Below, in pieces: positions 7,921 to 17,472 of a stretch of DNA of 64,000 nucleotides. Position 1 is the first letter of the stretch. Each line of letters begins with the position of its first letter. Source of the DNA: JBOHUC01 sp050733935 (GTDB lineage: Bacteria > Eisenbacteria > RBG-16-71-46 > DASYSL01); contig JBOHUC010000176.1 in assembly GCA_050733935.1 (NCBI GenBank), positions 15,324 through 79,323 on the forward strand, read 5' to 3'. Under the pieces are notes generated by a model. That model did not search any database. It worked only from the letters and a program-made list of their open reading frames with translations, and was not told where the DNA came from. The position numbers and the translations under genes are program-made.

Positions 7921-9381
7921 TCAGGACTTTCGACGCAGGATGAGGAGCCGGCCCGCTCCGCTTGGCAACGCGCCGCCGGGCCCGCCCGCGCGGCGGCGCA
8001 CGACTTCGTAGTCCGCCATTGTGCTGTCCTGCTGCGCCTGCGAGCTGAACGGCGCGCCGATGCCGGCCCACGCCACTTCGCCATCGAGCCAGAACTGCCG
8101 GTACACAATGTAGTCGGGACGCGTGCGCTCGATGACGCGCGCGTACCATCCGTCGCCCTTCGTGCGCTCCCCGGCGACCCACGGCGTGACGAGCCCGACT
8201 TCGTCGATCACGCGCATGCCGCTGAACCAGCCGATGATCCCGATCGGCTCGAGCATCACCGACACCGCGGTCGGGCCTCCCGGCACCCGGTCCTTCGCGT
8301 CCTCATGCAGCGTGTGACCGATCCCCGCGAACACTTCGGCGTCGTGGATCTGAAAGCGTGCGGCGCGCGGCGCGACGGTCCCCCACGAAAGGGCGAGAAA
8401 AAGAACGAGCGGCCCGGCGGCCCATCGCAACACTCCCGACGTGGCGAGCCCCAGGAACACGGCGAGCAGGATCGCCACCATCGGGGCCGGCGCATACCAG
8501 TAGTACCAGGGCACTCCGAGCATCATGTAGGCGAAGATGGTGAGCAGTCCGCAGGCGAACAGAAGCGGCAGCGGGGCGTCGTCCTTGACCTCCTCCGGCT
8601 TACGCCAACGCGCGATGACGGCGACGAGACCGATCAAAAACAGGATCGCAACCGGCGCGAGGGCGAGACCGTCCTGCGTCTGCGGAGTCCATCCCGGAAG
8701 GAGCCATTCGAGCCAGCCCGGACCCCTCGTCTGCACACCATAGACCGTGGCCTTGCTCGAAACGCTCGACGGCAACCATTGACCGAACCAGAGCGCGAAC
8801 CCACCTTGCAGCGCCGCGACCCCGATCCAGATCAAGCGCTGCCGCATCGAGAGACGCGTCGCGAGCAGAACGCTCATGGCCGCCCCTTCCGGGCGGCTCA
8901 ACGCGAGGAGTCCGTTCAGGACTCCCCCCGCCCGACTCTGCGCGAACGTGGCGGAGGCGAGGAGAAGCGCGAGCACGAGGCTGCTCTCGAGGCCGCTTGC
9001 GGGCATCTGGGCGAGCCGGGGCCAGAGAGCGAAGAACGCCCCCAAGCCGGCTGCAGCGAGCAGCGAACGGCGCGCGAGGAGGCGGAAGCCGAGCGCGAGC
9101 GCCGCGAGGTCCGCGACCACGAGCGTCCAGCGCGCGGCCGCTTCAATGGGAAGACGCCCAACGGACGTGAGCGCGAGGTAACTCGTCCACAGAGCCGACG
9201 TGAAGCCCCACGCCTTCTCGCCCGCGTTGTAGACCGGGCCGAGGCCGTGGGCCCAGTTCTGAGCGTAGCGGAACGTGATGTACGCGTCCTCCGCACACCA
9301 GGGGAGGACGACGATGAACCAGATGCGTGTGGCGAGACAGAGGACGAGGAGAAGTGGAAGCAGCCACTTCGGGCCGGGCAT
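7921..9381 (-). CDS. Polytopic membrane protein, GT-C/AftB-like glycosyltransferase candidate
   Basis: 486 aa with about 10 hydrophobic helices in the first 345 residues and a hydrophilic C-terminal domain of about 130 residues. After the first helix, WCAEDAYITFRYAQNWAHG followed by VYNAGEKAWGFTSALWT matches the first periplasmic loop of GT-C glycosyltransferases (AftB-like, polyprenyl-phosphate sugar donors), where the acidic pair is catalytic. The acceptor is unknown; cell-envelope polysaccharide or protein glycosylation is likely. There is no clear Shine-Dalgarno. Divergent from the ion-channel gene. Confidence 0.65.
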   Translation of the reverse strand: MPGPKWLLPLLLVLCLATRIWFIVVLPWCAEDAYITFRYAQNWAHGLGPVYNAGEKAWGFTSALWTSYLALTSVGRLPIEAAARWTLVVADLAALALGFRLLARRSLLAAAGLGAFFALWPRLAQMPASGLESSLVLALLLASATFAQSRAGGVLNGLLALSRPEGAAMSVLLATRLSMRQRLIWIGVAALQGGFALWFGQWLPSSVSSKATVYGVQTRGPGWLEWLLPGWTPQTQDGLALAPVAILFLIGLVAVIARWRKPEEVKDDAPLPLLFACGLLTIFAYMMLGVPWYYWYAPAPMVAILLAVFLGLATSGVLRWAAGPLVLFLALSWGTVAPRAARFQIHDAEVFAGIGHTLHEDAKDRVPGGPTAVSVMLEPIGIIGWFSGMRVIDEVGLVTPWVAGERTKGDGWYARVIERTRPDYIVYRQFWLDGEVAWAGIGAPFSSQAQQDSTMADYEVVRRRAGGPGGALPSGAGRLLILRRKS

Positions 9382-9547
9382 GGCGACAGAATGTGTCGTC
9401 TTTGCGCAGCGCTGTCAATGCGCGCGAACCAGGGAAGGTCTTGCTCCGCTCGCCCGTTCCGGTTGAGCCGGGCGGTCACCGCGGGTAGGATCGCCCGATG
9501 CGAATCGCCCAAGATCCACGACACGCGACCCTGGAGCGGAGATCCGC

Positions 9548-10378
9548 GTGAAATCGAACCGCTGGCGTCGCCTGGCCGACCATCCGCGTTTCCAGACCGC
9601 GATCGTCGTCGTGATCCTCGCGAATGCCGTCGTGCTCGGACTCGAGACCTCCCAGTCCCTGACCGAAGCCTACGGAGCGTTCTTCCACGGGGCCAATCTC
9701 GCGTTCCAGGCGATTTACGTGGCCGAGATCGCGATCCGGATCGCCGCCCACTGGCCGCGGCCCGCGACGTTCTTTCGTGACGGCTGGAACGTCTTCGATT
9801 TCACAGTGGTCGCGATCTCGCTTCTTCCCGTGTCCGGTCCGTTCGCAAACGTGGCCCGGCTCGCGCGCGTCCTCCGTATCGGGCGACTCGTCTCGCTCTT
9901 CCCGGATCTCCGCCTCATCATCGGGACCATGCTGCGCTCGATTCCCTCGATGATCCACGTGATCGCGCTCCTGTGCGTGTTCCTCTACATCTACGGAATC
10001 CTCGGCGTGCACCTGTTCGGGGCGCGCGACCCGGATCACTGGGGATCGCTTCCGAGCGCGGTCTGGACGCTCTTCAAGGTGCTCACCCTCGAAGGATGGA
10101 TCGAGATCCAGCAGGCGAGCGGCGAGCCCTTTCCGTGGACGTGGCTCTACTTCGCGAGCTTCATCTTCGTCGCCGTCTTCGTGGTCGTGAACCTGTTCAT
10201 CGCGGTCGTGATCAACAACCTCGACAAGGTGAAGGCGGAGCAGGAAGTCGGCGCGACGGCGGCCGCGGCGCTCACCGAGCCTCAGGAGGCGCTGCTCGCG
10301 CGGATCGGGGGCTTGAAGCGGGAGCTCGAATCGCTCGAGCAGACGTTGCGCCGGACGGGACCGAAAGCGTCTCGGTGA
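9548..10378 (+). CDS. NaChBac-type voltage-gated cation channel
   Basis: 276 aa, the usual length for one-domain bacterial Nav channels that assemble as tetramers. Helices S1-S6 are visible. S4 near residues 102-120 carries four arginines spaced by three (RLARVLRIGR), a voltage sensor. The pore loop reads LTLEGWIE near residues 178-185, against TLESW in NaChBac, so the ring glutamate is kept and the serine is glycine. S6 is followed by a C-terminal helix from about residue 225 to the end, as in the family coiled coil. GTG start. Ion selectivity (sodium or calcium) is not settled by sequence. Confidence 0.85.
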   Translation: MKSNRWRRLADHPRFQTAIVVVILANAVVLGLETSQSLTEAYGAFFHGANLAFQAIYVAEIAIRIAAHWPRPATFFRDGWNVFDFTVVAISLLPVSGPFANVARLARVLRIGRLVSLFPDLRLIIGTMLRSIPSMIHVIALLCVFLYIYGILGVHLFGARDPDHWGSLPSAVWTLFKVLTLEGWIEIQQASGEPFPWTWLYFASFIFVAVFVVVNLFIAVVINNLDKVKAEQEVGATAAAALTEPQEALLARIGGLKRELESLEQTLRRTGPKASR

Positions 10379-10396
10379 GCCCGCGTCGCGCCTGTG

Positions 10397-11791
10397 TCAG
10401 GCGCGCTTCCGTCGAAAGAAGAGCGCCCAGGTGATGGCCGCCGCCCCGATCCATCCAAGCCCGGTCAGGGCAACCAGGCGCGCGTTCTTGTCGAGCACGG
10501 ATCCCGTGATCGCAAGGAGCTCGAGAGTGGCGAACGCGATCGCCGCCCCCACGAGCCACGACGGACCCCGATCGTCCGGCGCCACGCGCCGCCTCAGGAG
10601 CGGAAGCGCGAGTCCTGTGAGAGCGAAGAACACGCCGTCGACCACGACCACTCCGGTCGTCAGGACATCGGTGCGATCGAGCCCGAGGCCGAGTGTCAAT
10701 CCGACGGCGAGGAGGCCGAGCAGGAGGATCGCGGGAACCGGCGTCGCGAAGCGCGGGTGAAGCCGGGCGAAGGGGGCGAAGAACATCCCGTCCCGCGCCA
10801 TGGCCCACGTCAGCCGGGGGCCCGTGAGAAACTGCGCGTTCAAAACACCGAACGCCGAGATCGCGACGGCAGCGGCCGCGATCCTGCGCCCGGGCCCGAG
10901 CGAGGGAACGGAGAAAGCGTCCGCCGCGAGCGCCTTCGCGTTCCGAACCCCCTCGAAGCCAAGCAGATCGAGATACGCCCAGTTCGCCGCCAGGTATCCC
11001 GCCACGACGACTCCCACCCCGAGGATGATCGCCCGCGGAACCACCCGCCGCGCGTCGACCACCTCCCCTGCCATCCACAGGGCCTGCTGCCATCCGCCGT
11101 ACGCGAAGAGCGTGAGCGTCACTCCCGAAAAGAGCGCCGCGAACGTGAGCGGAGTGGTCTCGCGCGGAAGCGGCGATGCGGATGAAGCCGTCGGGGCCGT
11201 CGCACCGGGCTCGAAGACAAGGGCGAGGAGAACGAGAGCCGTAAGGGTGAGGAGCTTCACGACGACGGTCGCATCCTGGACCCGTGCCCCGTCGCGCACG
11301 CCGAGGATGTTCACGACGACGAGCAGGACCGTGAAGACGGTCGCGAGCGCGAGCACCCAGGCGGACGAAGGATCGGTGCCGTAGAGCGCCACACCGACGT
11401 TCTGCGCGCAAACGATGGCAATGATGGCGACCGCTCCCGCCTGGATCGCCGTGAGGTTGCAGAAGACGAACAGGAACGCCGCGGGCCGTCCGTAGACATC
11501 GCGCAGCACGTGGTACTGGCCGCCCGCGAAGGGACGGAGCCGCCCGAGCTCGGCGAAGGTGAACGCGCCGAGCAAGGCGATGACGCCGCCGATCGTCCAC
11601 GCGAGAAGGGCGGCGCCGGGGCCGCCCGTGGCGAGCGCTACGTCACGGGGCGTGAAGAAGATTCCCACGCCGATGATGGCGCCCACGACGACGCAAATCG
11701 CGTCCCACAGGCTGAGGACGCGCGGGAGCTCGGAGGGCGGCCGCTCCGGTTGGAGCGACCGCCCGGGCTGCTGTTGCCGTTCGGGTGGCAT
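10397..11791 (-). CDS. APC superfamily amino acid permease
   Basis: 464 aa with about 12 transmembrane helices. The first helix has the APC signature GAIIGVGIFFTP (the unwound GxGIF substrate-binding segment) near residues 37-48. Later TFAELGRLRPFAGGQYHVLRD matches the helix 2-3 region of the LAT/APC family. It probably imports or exchanges amino acids at the inner membrane; substrate not determinable. It converges on the channel gene with an 18-bp gap. No clear Shine-Dalgarno at the ATG. Confidence 0.8.
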   Translation of the reverse strand: MPPERQQQPGRSLQPERPPSELPRVLSLWDAICVVVGAIIGVGIFFTPRDVALATGGPGAALLAWTIGGVIALLGAFTFAELGRLRPFAGGQYHVLRDVYGRPAAFLFVFCNLTAIQAGAVAIIAIVCAQNVGVALYGTDPSSAWVLALATVFTVLLVVVNILGVRDGARVQDATVVVKLLTLTALVLLALVFEPGATAPTASSASPLPRETTPLTFAALFSGVTLTLFAYGGWQQALWMAGEVVDARRVVPRAIILGVGVVVAGYLAANWAYLDLLGFEGVRNAKALAADAFSVPSLGPGRRIAAAAVAISAFGVLNAQFLTGPRLTWAMARDGMFFAPFARLHPRFATPVPAILLLGLLAVGLTLGLGLDRTDVLTTGVVVVDGVFFALTGLALPLLRRRVAPDDRGPSWLVGAAIAFATLELLAITGSVLDKNARLVALTGLGWIGAAAITWALFFRRKRA

Positions 11792-11883
11792 GGGCCCGGA
11801 AGATATCGAAGGCTCTTCCGGACGTCCACCGAGACGCGATCTACCTCACGTGACCTGGCTCCGCCTCCGCTGCTTGCCCGGAC

Positions 11884-14800
11884 CTACCGGCTCAGCGTGA
11901 GCTTTCTCACGGCCGTCAGGTGGCGCTCGCTGACGAGCGATCGCACCTCGACGTGGGCGAAGTAGACTCCCGACTCGAGTCGCGCTCCACCATCGCTCCG
12001 CGCGGACCAGGCGGCCGCGTGGCTACCGGGCTCGCGGACTTCGTCCGTCACGGTCGCAACACGGCGCCCGCGGACGTCATAGACGACGATCGTCACCCGG
12101 CTCGGCTCCGGCAGGTCGAAACCGAACTGCGTCGTGCCGACGAACGGATTCGGACGGGCGGGCTGGATCGCAAACTCAGGACCGGCTGATGCGAGAGCGG
12201 CCGAAGACGCCGAGGTCAGCCTCAGTCCGCCGCGATCCGAGTGGATCTCGATCGACCCTCCGCCCAGCACCGTGGACGCGTCCGAGTCGTCCGGTTGTCC
12301 GTTCTGGTTGTCGTAGACGACGCCCCCGGACACCCGGTCCCAGATCTTCATGCGCAGCTTGTCCGGCTTCCCGCCGCCCTGGATACTTCCGTCGATCGCG
12401 GTGAGAAGGAAGTCGTAGCTTCCTCCCCCGTTGATCGTCCCCGCGCCGCGGTATTGAGCCTTCGCCCCGGCGACCACGAGCCACTCGTAGGCGCTGCTGT
12501 GGAAGTTGAGGCCGGCGGTCTTGAACTGGAACTCCGTTTCCCCCGTCGGCACTCTCGATCCGCGGTGGTACTTGGACACGAAGCCGAAGTTCGCCTTCCC
12601 TTCGAGGGCAGGATTCGGCCGGTAGGCTCCTGGCGGCGAGTAGATCCACCCTCCACCGGTGACGAATCCGGCGTTCGGGTCGTACACGATGACGGTCCAA
12701 TCGAAGCCTTCCGGCGTTTGCGAGGCCGTCACGGAGTTCCCGCACGCGTCGTCGACGATGAGCTTGACCTGGTACACACCGGGCGTGGTCAGCACGTAGG
12801 TCGTCATGATCGCCCCGCCGAGGCCGATCGGGCCGGCCGGGACGACGATCGAGTCGAACTGCCAGCGCGCGCTCTGGAGACCGCAATTGTCACCGGCGTT
12901 CCCCGTGAACGTCAGGGGCGTCCCTGCGGCAACGACCGTTCCGCTCGGCGGGGCCGTGATCGCAGCGGTCGGAGGCGTGACATCGACCACCGTGATCGTC
13001 TGGCTCACCGTTCCGGACTGATTCCCCGAGCAGTCTCTCGCTCTCCAGGTCTTCGTGCGGACGTAGGACCCGGCGCAGCTTCCCGGCGAGGTCACGTCAC
13101 TGACTTCGATGACCTGAGGATTCGAATCGCAGCCATCGCTCGCCGTCGGCGGCGCAAACACGGGAGCGGAAGGACACGAGATCGTCGCGTCCGCGCCGGC
13201 GGAGCCGATCGTTGGCGGGGTTGAATCGATCACGGTGACGGTCTGGCTCACGGACTCGGAGCTGTTTCCGTGCGCGTCGACAGCTTTCCAGGTCTTCGTA
13301 CGGACGTAGCTTCCCGGGCAGCTACCGGGAGTGGTGACGTCGCTGACTTCGACGACTTCGGGGTTCGCGTCACACGCGTCGGACGCGCTCGGAACCGGGA
13401 ACGCCGGCATGTTCGGACATTCGATCGTCGCGGATGCCGCAGGAGCGCCGATCGTCGGCGGCGTCGTATCGACAACGTGCACGGTCCGGGTCGTCGAGCC
13501 GGAGTTGCCGCTCGGGTCCGTGGCCGCATAGGTCAGCACATAGTCACCGACCGTGTTGACGTCGACCGTGCCCGAGACCGACACCGACAGCGCACCGGCA
13601 CAGGCGTCCGCCGCGGTCGCACCGGGATCGGTAAAGGCTGCGCCGTGGCATTCGAGCGTCACGTCGCCGGGGCCCGAGAGCGTCACGACCGGGTTCGTCG
13701 TGTCGACCACATGGATGGTCCGGGTCGTCGAGCCGGAGTTGGCGCTCGGATCCGTAGCCGAGTAGGTCAGCACATAGTCACCGACCGTGTTCACGTCGAC
13801 CGCGCCCGAGACCGAGACGGAAAGCGCACCGGCACAGGCGTCCGCCGCCGTTGCGCCCGGATCCGCAAACGCGGGACCGTGGCACTCGAGCGTCACGTCG
13901 GCCGGCCCGGAGAGCGTCACGACCGGGTTCGTCGTGTCGACGACGTGCACGGTCCGGGTCGCCGAGCCGGAGTTACCGCTCGGATCCGTAGCCGTGTAGG
14001 TGAGCACATAGTCGCCGACCGTATTCACGTCCACCGAGCCCGAAACCGAAACCGAAAGCGCACCGGCACAGGCATCGGCGGCCGAGGCGCCTGGATCCGC
14101 AAACGCCGGGCCATGGCACTCGAGAGTCACATCGGCCGGACCGGAAAGCGTCACGACCGGGTTCGTCGTATCGACGACGTGCACGGTCCGGGTCGTCGAG
14201 CCGGAGTTCCCGCTCGGATCCGTCGCCGTGTAGATGAGCACATGGTCACCGACCGTATTCACGTCGACCGAGCCCGATACCGACACCGAAAGCGCACCGG
14301 CGCACGCGTCGCTCGCGGAAGCTCCTGGATCCGCGAACGCCGGGCCGTGGCACTCGAGCGTCACGTCGGCGGGGCCCGAGAGCGTCACGACCGGGTTCGT
14401 CGTGTCCACCACGTTTACGGTCCGACTCGCCGTCCCCACGTTTCCGCTCGCGTCGGTGGCCGTATACGTCAGCGTGTAACTTCCGACGACGTTCACGTCG
14501 ACGCCGCCCGAGGCGGGCACGGCTCCACCGCCCGGACAATTGTCCGAAGACGTCGCGCCCGGATCGGTGAAGCTCGTGTGGCACTCGACGGTGATCGGGT
14601 TCGGGCCAACCAGCGTAACCACGGGGGCCTGGTTGTCGAGGACAGTCACCGTGAAGGAGCAGCTCGCGGATCCGCAGGCATTGGTCGCCGTAACGGTGAC
14701 GGTCGTGACCCCCACGGGGAACACCGTTCCCGGATTCTTCGAGTACGTGATCGCAGGAGCGGGATTCCCGGTGGCGGTCGCGGCGAAGTTCACGACGGCG

Positions 14801-15651
14801 GAGCAGAGCCCCGGATCGGCGTTGACCGTGATGTTGGGCGGACAGCTGATGCCAGCCGGCGTGCAGACGACAGCGACGGTCGGCTGGCCCCCATCAGGAG
14901 TGCCGAACGAGCTTCCCGAACAGTTCGTGTTCGTTCTCGCGACCCCGTTCCAGGGGAACGGCGAGCCCGCAGTGCTCCCGGGCGCCGTCGCCGTGATGCG
15001 GATCTGAATGCTCTCGTCCGGGTCGAGCCGGTCGCCGTTCGAATTCGCGGTAGCCGTGACGAGCTGCCCGACGCGTACCACGCTCCACGAGTGGGTCGTC
15101 GAACCCGGAACGATCGTCGGGCTGCCGGAGGGGGTGAACTGCGGCGGAATCGTGATCGTGATGCATCCCATCTGATTCCCACCGCCCGTGCTCGTGTTGT
15201 TCGCGGTGAGAACGAAACTCTGGGTCACGCCGACTCCGACGGAGGGCGGCGTAATGGAGAGCGTCCACATCGTGGCATCGGTGAAGAAGCACTCGGCCTG
15301 AAGGCCCGAGGTTGTTCCGTAGGCTGTCGCCCGGAGTGTCATCGCCGGGCAGTAGCAGACTTCCCAGGACGTCACGAAGTTTCCCATCTCGTCCGCGACG
15401 ACCGTCCACGACTCAACGGGGGCGGCGCTCGGCGTCACCTCGATCTGGACGAACTCGCTGGGGGCAAAACCCGATCCCGTGAATACGGCGGTCGTTCCCG
15501 GCGCATAGTCGAGCTTGTCGCTCACGAGGGTTTGCGCTTGCGATTCGATCGCGCCAAGCGCGAGAGCGAACACAACCGTGAGGGCTAGGGCGAACGGAGG
15601 GGCAACGTGCGGTCGGCGCACGCACAAAACACTCGGGAAGGGACGACCCAT
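11884..15651 (-). CDS. Giant secreted HYR/DUF5011 Ig-repeat protein with C-terminal sorting domain
   Basis: 1255 aa. A signal peptide covers about residues 1-42 (ends IESQAQ). A domain with cysteines (residues 45-270) and a HYR domain (CPPNITVNAD) follow. Then come one divergent and four near-identical 78-residue DUF5011-type Ig repeats (NPVVTLSGP, DVTLECHG, DPSGNSGS), and two more repeats each with CxGSYVRTKTW. A VTGGGWI domain (residues 995-1160) carries the WIYSPPGAY segment. The FlgD-like tag closes the protein (RPNPFVG, VVYDVRGRRV, ends KLTLSR). GGAG lies 11 bases before the ATG. A surface stalk or adhesin is the likely role. Confidence 0.85.
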   Translation of the reverse strand: MGRPFPSVLCVRRPHVAPPFALALTVVFALALGAIESQAQTLVSDKLDYAPGTTAVFTGSGFAPSEFVQIEVTPSAAPVESWTVVADEMGNFVTSWEVCYCPAMTLRATAYGTTSGLQAECFFTDATMWTLSITPPSVGVGVTQSFVLTANNTSTGGGNQMGCITITIPPQFTPSGSPTIVPGSTTHSWSVVRVGQLVTATANSNGDRLDPDESIQIRITATAPGSTAGSPFPWNGVARTNTNCSGSSFGTPDGGQPTVAVVCTPAGISCPPNITVNADPGLCSAVVNFAATATGNPAPAITYSKNPGTVFPVGVTTVTVTATNACGSASCSFTVTVLDNQAPVVTLVGPNPITVECHTSFTDPGATSSDNCPGGGAVPASGGVDVNVVGSYTLTYTATDASGNVGTASRTVNVVDTTNPVVTLSGPADVTLECHGPAFADPGASASDACAGALSVSVSGSVDVNTVGDHVLIYTATDPSGNSGSTTRTVHVVDTTNPVVTLSGPADVTLECHGPAFADPGASAADACAGALSVSVSGSVDVNTVGDYVLTYTATDPSGNSGSATRTVHVVDTTNPVVTLSGPADVTLECHGPAFADPGATAADACAGALSVSVSGAVDVNTVGDYVLTYSATDPSANSGSTTRTIHVVDTTNPVVTLSGPGDVTLECHGAAFTDPGATAADACAGALSVSVSGTVDVNTVGDYVLTYAATDPSGNSGSTTRTVHVVDTTPPTIGAPAASATIECPNMPAFPVPSASDACDANPEVVEVSDVTTPGSCPGSYVRTKTWKAVDAHGNSSESVSQTVTVIDSTPPTIGSAGADATISCPSAPVFAPPTASDGCDSNPQVIEVSDVTSPGSCAGSYVRTKTWRARDCSGNQSGTVSQTITVVDVTPPTAAITAPPSGTVVAAGTPLTFTGNAGDNCGLQSARWQFDSIVVPAGPIGLGGAIMTTYVLTTPGVYQVKLIVDDACGNSVTASQTPEGFDWTVIVYDPNAGFVTGGGWIYSPPGAYRPNPALEGKANFGFVSKYHRGSRVPTGETEFQFKTAGLNFHSSAYEWLVVAGAKAQYRGAGTINGGGSYDFLLTAIDGSIQGGGKPDKLRMKIWDRVSGGVVYDNQNGQPDDSDASTVLGGGSIEIHSDRGGLRLTSASSAALASAGPEFAIQPARPNPFVGTTQFGFDLPEPSRVTIVVYDVRGRRVATVTDEVREPGSHAAAWSARSDGGARLESGVYFAHVEVRSLVSERHLTAVRKLTLSR
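13476..14411 (-). repeat. Four near-identical 234-bp tandem repeats
   Basis: Four in-frame head-to-tail units of 234 bp (78 codons) inside the Ig-repeat gene. They differ at only a few residues (for example GASASDAC, GASAADAC, GATAADAC). The near-identity at DNA level implies recent duplication or ongoing homogenisation and a site where copy number can vary or assemblies can collapse. Confidence 0.85.
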
Positions 15652-15972
15652 GGGCCGGACTCCGTCGTTTCGAGCCGGTCCCTGGCGCTTTGGGGTAAGC
15701 CGTGTGCCTCCGTCCCGCAGGAAGGCGGAACTCAGGGAGAAACAGTGTTCGCACGCTTCGTGCCGAATCTGTGAAATCGCTTCATCTGACGAGGCCAAAT
15801 CATTTAGATGAATCGCGTTGCGAACTCTGGCAGGAGCTGCGATACGGCCCGGGGGCTGGCCTCCAAATGGGGTCGATCGCGAGTCCACACCCAGTCCCCG
15901 GGTGAATTACCCCACGGATCCCCGCCACACGTGGCACCGGGATTCCCTCGCCGCTGCTACCCTGTCGAGGCG
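15652..15972. other. 321-bp divergent intergenic region
   Basis: This lies between the divergent starts of the Ig-repeat gene and the DUF5996 gene and must hold promoters for both. A locally AT-rich patch at about 15770-15815 (with TCATTTAGATGA) is the likeliest promoter area for the minus gene. The leader of that gene is GC-rich with several short self-complementary stretches, but I could not match it to a known riboswitch. Confidence 0.4.
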
Positions 15973-16929
15973 ATGGACACCCGCACTCAGACCCCGTCGG
16001 AAACGTGGCCTCGACTTCCGCTCGAAGAGTGGCAGGACACTCTCGCCACGCTGCATCGCTGGCTTCAAATGGCGGGCAAGACGCGCCTCGCACTCTCGCC
16101 GGCCGAGAATCACTGGTGGCACGTCGCGCAGTACGTCACGGCGCGCGGGCTCACCACCTCCCCGATGCCGGCCGGCGATCGCACGCTCGAGATCGAGTTC
16201 GACTTCATCGGGCACCGGCTCGAGGCCCGCACATCCGACGGCGCGGTGAGCGACCTGCCGCTCGAGCCTCTGAGCGTCGCGGAGTTCTACGGGCGCTACC
16301 TCGAGATGCTCCGTTCCTTCGACGTCGAGGTGCGCATGCACCCGGTGCCTTCCGAGATCGCGAACGCCGCTCCGTTCCCATCGGATCGGACGCACGCGTC
16401 CTACGACCGGGACGCGGTCCAACGCTGCTTCCGAGTTCTGGTTCAGGCGGACCGCGTGTTCAAGGACTTCCGCGGGCGCTTCATCGGCAAGTGCAGTCCG
16501 GTTCATTTCTGGTGGGGCTCGTTCGATCTCGCATGTACGCGCTTCTCCGGCCGGCGCGCGCCATTGCATCCGGGCGGGATCGTCGGGCTCCCGGATCGCG
16601 TCACGCGCGAGGCCTACTCGCACGAGTGCATCAGCGCAGGGTTCTGGCCCGGAACTCCGGATGCGCCGATTCGCGAGCCCATCTTCTATGCGTACGCGTA
16701 CCCCGAGCCTCCGGGATGCAGTACCGCGACCGTCCGGCCGGCACCCGCCGAGTACCATCCGGTCCTGCGCGAATGGACACTGCCCTACGAGGCGGTTCGC
16801 CGATCGAGCGATCCGGACGGAATGCTGCTCGAGTTCTTGCAGAGCACCTACGAGACCGCGGCCGACCTGGGGGAGTGGAACCGTTCCGAGCTCGAACGCT
16901 CGGCGTCGACGGGCGCTCCCGAGGCCTGA
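15973..16929 (+). CDS. DUF5996 family protein
   Basis: 318 aa and a full-length match to DUF5996. It starts LPLEEWQDTLATLHRWLQMAGK, then has NHWWHVAQYVTARGLTT, EFDFIGHRLEA, and the strongly conserved FIGKCSPVHFWWGSFDLACTRFSG block (quoted in part) near residues 170-195. The biochemical activity of the family is unknown to me; the conserved His, Trp and Arg residues suggest an enzyme-like pocket. No signal peptide or membrane segment. The ATG at 15973 is where family homology begins. It converges with a small membrane protein gene one base downstream. Confidence 0.8.
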   Translation: MDTRTQTPSETWPRLPLEEWQDTLATLHRWLQMAGKTRLALSPAENHWWHVAQYVTARGLTTSPMPAGDRTLEIEFDFIGHRLEARTSDGAVSDLPLEPLSVAEFYGRYLEMLRSFDVEVRMHPVPSEIANAAPFPSDRTHASYDRDAVQRCFRVLVQADRVFKDFRGRFIGKCSPVHFWWGSFDLACTRFSGRRAPLHPGGIVGLPDRVTREAYSHECISAGFWPGTPDAPIREPIFYAYAYPEPPGCSTATVRPAPAEYHPVLREWTLPYEAVRRSSDPDGMLLEFLQSTYETAADLGEWNRSELERSASTGAPEA

Positions 16930-16930
16930 C

Positions 16931-17374
16931 CTACCGGGCGGGCGGCGGCAAGCGGAAGAGCCAGATCACAACCCAAATGAGCGCGGGCAGAGCCTCCACG
17001 ACGAGCGAGAACGCCGTCCCGAGCACGAAGAGCCCGGGTCCAATCCAGTACCGGCCCAGCGCAGGCGGGACGACCAATCGGAGTGGCAGCTCGACGATCC
17101 AGCCCAGTGTGTAGCTCATGTTGATCACGAGGATCACGATCGGCGCCGCGAACAGCGCCATCGGCTCGATTGCGTCCTCCCCCGGCTGGAGGTGCCCGGA
17201 ACTCGTGATCGCGATGAAGTAGACGATGAAACAGGCGAGCCCCCAAACACCCACGAGGATGTTGTAGGGGATCCGCCGAATCTCCCACCACAGGATGATC
17301 TGCCACCATCGGACATCCGGCTTGCGGGGTCCGAACATCCATTCGAAGGGGGCGGGAAGCGACGCTGGAAGCAT
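16931..17374 (-). CDS. Small integral membrane protein, unknown function
   Basis: 147 aa with three or four hydrophobic helices (around YNILVGVWGLACFIVYFI, ALFAAPIVILVINMSYTL and FVLGTAFSLVVEALPALIWVV). The N-terminus has a tryptophan-rich interfacial stretch (RWWQIILWWEIRR). No family recognised and no catalytic motif. The ATG at 17374 is chosen; an in-frame GTG at 17383 has no better ribosome binding site. Divergent from the cytochrome c gene and convergent with DUF5996. Confidence 0.65.
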   Translation of the reverse strand: MLPASLPAPFEWMFGPRKPDVRWWQIILWWEIRRIPYNILVGVWGLACFIVYFIAITSSGHLQPGEDAIEPMALFAAPIVILVINMSYTLGWIVELPLRLVVPPALGRYWIGPGLFVLGTAFSLVVEALPALIWVVIWLFRLPPPAR

Positions 17375-17472
17375 CGCCGCCACTGTAGCGGCTCGACGGG
17401 ACTTGCCGCATCGTCTAATCTCCCCGGACTTCGTGTCGTCCCTTCGGCCGTTTTCACCAGGAGACAGATTCC

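Noticed and set aside
15652..15760. Possible c-di-GMP (GEMM-like) riboswitch in the leader of the Ig-repeat gene
   Set aside because: Some bases recall the conserved core, but the invariant paired elements and the GAAA tetraloop arrangement could not be found.
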